This document shows positions 59,638-64,000 of a DNA stretch of 64,000 nt, piece after piece. The translations under genes and the position numbers were made by a program. How positions within the stretch are numbered: position 1 is the stretch's first letter; the number at the start of each line of letters is the position of its first letter. Source of the stretch: Rhyacophila brunnea (lineage: Eukaryota; Arthropoda; Insecta; Trichoptera; Rhyacophilidae); assembly GCA_022495005.1 (NCBI GenBank), contig JAGYXB010001603.1, positions 620,001 through 684,000 on the forward strand, in the 5' to 3' direction. Under the pieces are notes generated by a model. The model saw only the letters and a list, made by a program, of their open reading frames with translations. It was not told where the DNA came from and ran no database searches.

Positions 59638-62600
59638 TAAGTACTTAATTTATTTATGTTTCTGTTGATTACCAGAGATATAAATAATAAACTATTTTTA
59701 AATACCTAAATAATTTGATCCGAGTATGCATTTGCGATAATAAATACACTATATTATCACTATCACTATTGAATAAAAAATATTCTTTAAGATTATTTTT
59801 ACTAGTAGGTACCTACACCTTCAATATAAATAATGTAGAATGGGTAATCTTTCCAACATTCCAGAAATGAAAACGAAACATTAAATTTAGACTTTAGGGC
59901 TTAGGCAAACAATCACCTGCGATTTATTGGGAGTCAAATCGACTACGAAGAAACTTGTAAAGCGGCAAAGCCGATATCAATTAATTCGTCAAATACTTCA
60001 GAGACCACTGCGGTGGAGTTAACATCATGCTTATAATAATTATTACGTCTCAAGAGAATTACGGAATGAGCGGAAAATTTTATGGGTAATTTTATACAGG
60101 TAGAATATTATTCGATGCTTCGAACTGAAATTATCTCGAGGTCGCACTATTTAGACTGTAACTAGAAATTTATAAAACTATAAATATGGGTATAAATAAA
60201 TGCAAGTACGAGTAAGTATACAGTTAACAATAAAAATAATGTTATTCTAGCCTGTCTTTCGAATCCAAAACCGTGGCCCGAGGAACACTGCTGTTATAAG
60301 TGAATGGGGTTGTAAAAGAAATTACCATTGACTACGATGACATAATTAGGTACATAGTTGTTTTTTCACAATGTTTGACTTATAATTTCTCTGACAGTAG
60401 ATGGACCCCTAAAATGCAATTCAATTATGTACCTAAACAGTATTCATGGCAAATAAGGCTTTAATTTACTATTTATTATTTTCTATACATGCAGATAAAA
60501 AGTATATTTCATTTTGAGATAGGCACTTTATTTTACTTTCCCATCAAAAATTAATTATAAATCAAATACCCAGTGCTTCGTTTAGAGGGAAAAAATAAAG
60601 TAAAAAGAAAATCGTATCGACGTCAAGAAATTCTAAAAAAGAAAACGAATAAATTACCATAGCTTTTGCAGACTCTTACGCACTTGCGGTGTAGCCATCG
60701 CATAAATTAAAATTAAATTCGATACTTGTCCCACATCCTGCGCCGGCCCTTGCCAGGGCGATCGATACGTGAGCCCGAGACGAATAATAATAATTTATTT
60801 CCAACAAACAACCATTAGACCCGTAGGAATTCCATACCTACTTGCGTGATATAATTACACACCGGAGCAATTAGTAAGGTAAGACGGGGCGAAGTTCAAG
60901 TTGATGGCAAGCGTCGGCGCGGAGTGGGGGATGAGGAGACCCGGCAAAGTTGATACAGCGAAACTCCGTGCGAATTTCAGTTACGAGACGATGCTGTTTA
61001 AACCGAGACGCTAATGATCGTGACTGAATGGTGAGATAATAAAAGGTCCCGTCTGCGGATCTGCGAACCCAGATCTCAGTAGAAACTTTCCCGGCAATTG
61101 CTAGACATCTAATTACTAAAAACACATTAAAATTTGGAGTGTAAACAACCCCAACTGTAAACATATGATATCAGTCACGTTAGCAAGTTATTTTAGATGT
61201 GAATTTGGTATAAAAACTGTTCGATCAAAGACAAGAGACCTCTAGCAATATTCACCTTCATCATCAAACAAAAAAGAGAACTTTCTCTCCTTTCGTATGG
61301 AAGCAATACTTCATCCGTCAATCTGAAGGAAAAACCAATGAATAAACTCTAATTACATTTCACATTACACATTGAATTCAGGCGCACTGTATTCTCCTGA
61401 TTCCTAAAGAGTGGACAAAAAAAGAGAAGAAAGAATCTGGTAGTAGTAAAAATGTGCATTATAAAACTAAATTCACAGCTAATTTTTCGCTGTATCAATG
61501 TATGAGTCAAAATTGTGCACGGAATCATCTAATGCTAATGGATTAGAATACAATCACCTGTTTAACAGAATATAATATATTATCACACTTATGTAGCAGT
61601 TACTTGAAAAAAAATGGTTGATTATTTGGTGGGCAATGTTCATTTTGTGTTGAAAAAGTAGCTCGATGAAAAAGCTTTCGGGGTGACAATGCGAAAATAT
61701 TTTCATAAATGAAAGCGGTAGGCAATGTACATAGGCACACTGTCGATTCGTGAATTAGAGCCGCAGACTTGAATAGCCCTAATGATGATGCAAAATTACT
61801 TCCGCCCAAAATGAAAACGCGGCACTTCGCGAATGAAAATAAATTTCAAATATAAAAGGAACGGAAAAAAAGTATTGATGCTCTAGTATTTTAGGCGATG
61901 CAATCACTGGTGTTTAAATTTTCTTAAAGTAGATTCGTAACAAGCTAAATTCTCTCTCATTCTTATCCGTTTTCCATGAACCGTGTATACCCATCATGGA
62001 ATGTTGGTAAATTGTCACTCTACAGTCTACTGTATAATCGGTTGATAGCATTACTGGTTGACAACCTTTGAAAATGAGTGGGAAAGATAAATAATGAAAA
62101 TATTTGGTCCTAAAAAATAAAGTTATATATTTTAAATAGCCGTAATGGTAGGTATTATTTTGTCAGAGTTGGTAACCGATCAGGCACATGTGCAAATTCA
62201 CGGATTGCATCATGAAGAATGAGCCTTCTTTACCCCGCAGTAATACTACAATAACGATCTATACACTGACACGATATAACGCGGGATGTAGCGATAGAAC
62301 AAGGGGAATAGGGTCAAACTCCGCTTACCTATGCTCCGTGAATTGATCGTCGTCTCGGAGTGATGTAGGTAAGTAAATAAGTGAATCTATCTTTTTTTGC
62401 AAACGACGTTGATATTTTTTAATTTGCCAAATTTGAAGATGGAAAAGACTAGGAAAATTAAGAAAAAATATTTTTAATATTTTTTTTTTTGTGTTTTTTC
62501 TATACCGATTTTTTAAGAAAAGCTACAGTAATGTGATAGGTATATGTTTACAGAATATCATTAACATACAGTATTTGATTTAGATCGGGGTTAGATATGT

Positions 62601-64000
62601 AGTTAAAATATCATACCTACTATACTAATCGATCGATAGCATTATTGCAAACTAAACAATTAATGTATCCGTACGTAATATTTCAATAATCGTAATATAA
62701 ACATTCCTACCCGATCGGTTAGCGGGTTTTCAAATAAACACGGCAACAAGGAAAGCGAGTGTAACAGATATATAAACTTTAAATTGATAACCCACAAGAT
62801 TATAAATAGGCGTGTTTAGCTCTATCTCTAGAATCTGGATCCATCCTTTATTCTGATAAATTACTAGAAGGATAGTTAAACGCTAAAACCGATTAAAATT
62901 ATATTAATTATTGGAAATTAATTCAGGTTAGCTACGATATTGGTGTTGGAAATTGAGCTTAGGATATGGCATAAAGTTAAGTTTGTGTGGAGTTCGACTT
63001 GGTAGTTAGTTGTACAAGACGGTCTCCATTAATGAGGAAATGTAGATCACAAGTTTCCAAGAGTCAACAACGTTACACCAACGATTCACTGCAATTATAT
63101 TAATAAATAATATGGCCTCACAAGCTGGATTTAGCAACGATAAATTATTGATATGCTAAATTTAATCCTAAATATATACTAATAATTACTGAAAATAAAT
63201 TATCATGGCGAATAACTTTTTCGGCAATGTCATTTAGGTACATATTAAAACTAAATATACTCTGCTATGGATGAGCATAGCATTTTTCTGAAATTTATAA
63301 AAACGTGAATAATAATGTACCAAGTTTGATTCCTGAGGAAAGGTTGTTGAACGTTTGCGACTGATAGTGGTCATACTATAATTAGTATTGTTGACTATTA
63401 CTAAAATAGTTTTGAATAGCATGATAATTATATGTGATAATTTAATCAGTTGGAGTTTTCCTACAATATCACATGATTGAATCTTTAAAATTCCTTCAAA
63501 AAGTCACTGTATAAGTAATCAAAATTGGTTGATTCTATCCACTGCTGATGGTAAATAAATCAGGAAGGTTTACGTTGATTGGCTTGCTCTAAAAATATAT
63601 TGCTCATTTATCATGAACGAACTAGTTTTTGAAGAAATACATCATGTTATGCAGTATCGTTACAAAAATGTACGCTAAAACTGATATCCAGTTAATATAA
63701 TCATTGTTATTGTAAGATCTAACATATTCGAATGTAGCCCTTTACGAAACTTAAAAAAAATTGAGATATTTTACCATCCACAAACGAGTAGGTATTCTTG
63801 GCCTCTCGTCAACCAGAAAAATATCTAAGACGGATTAGACACCGCTGAGTATGTTGACGGGGCTACTTCCGTAGACAGACCTGAAGTGAACAGTAAATAC
63901 TGGTAAACTGATAAACTCACCATCCCTACTTAGTGGTAGAGTATAATTCCAAAATGTTTTAGGATTTCTACAAATGCAATCTTCAATTATTTCCATGTGG
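59638..64000. other. AT-rich non-coding DNA with islands
   Basis: GC-richer islands lie at about 59940-60060, 60690-61120, 61600-61830 and 62160-62380. The 60690-61120 island is open for 97 codons on the - strand with no recognisable motif. In the 62160-62380 island an acceptor-like CCCCGCAG (ending 62241) and a consensus donor GTAAGT at 62371 bracket about 130 bp. None is strong enough to call. The last 1.6 kb hold nothing I can recognise. Confidence 0.4.

Noticed and set aside
60871..61164. 97-codon frame on the - strand
   Set aside because: In a GC-rich island; no motif and no clear splice signals.
1..64000. CRISPR array, operon or prokaryotic system
   Set aside because: No regularly spaced repeats and no dense coding; the DNA is clearly eukaryotic.

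Overview
This window is AT-rich eukaryotic (insect-type) nuclear DNA. No complete host gene can be called with confidence. The transposon families, the tRNA-derived SINEs, the very frequent short motif TAGGTAC/GTACCTA and the TAATATTA-type filler suggest an insect, perhaps an aphid-like hemipteran. That placement is inference from general appearance; a lepidopteran is not excluded.

The clearest object is a full-length non-LTR retrotransposon at 27493-32821 (+ strand). It has a 12-bp target-site duplication (ACTATAACACAT), a 5' UTR, ORF1 (RNA-binding gag-like protein with a CCHC zinc knuckle), ORF2 (APE-type endonuclease, reverse transcriptase, RNase H and a C-terminal Cys/His motif), a 3' UTR and a poly(A) tail. 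ORF1 is intact. ORF2 is broken only once, at an 11-A run at 29595-29605, so the copy looks young. The RNase H domain points to the I-like side of the non-LTR elements.

Other mobile DNA: a 1008-bp hAT element (48896-49903) with an exact 8-bp duplication, keeping only the C-terminal part of its transposase; a 676-bp non-autonomous hAT-type element (24337-25012); a 265-bp TTAA-flanked piggyBac-like MITE (8892-9156); a 194-bp fold-back MITE (10055-10248); one complete tRNA-derived SINE with a 10-bp duplication (34610-34850) and two older relatives (7668-7886, 4134-4236); a second tRNA-like SINE head (19321-19440); a dead non-LTR 3' end with an (AAAT)n tail (59349-59637); and small dispersed or fold-back repeats.

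Host signal is faint. Short GC-richer islands stand out from the AT-rich background. A few have exon-like features: 561-625 (acceptor and donor), 8235-8306 (ATG in good context, strong donor), 11790-11873 and 18022-18158 (acceptor, open frame, stop). The ends of 561-625 and 18022-18158 are phase-compatible. Two open stretches lie on the - strand at 15385-15681 and 16101-16334. None is proven coding. The remaining islands look like candidate conserved non-coding or regulatory DNA within a large intron or intergenic region. No CRISPR array, operon, rRNA or convincing functional tRNA gene was seen.
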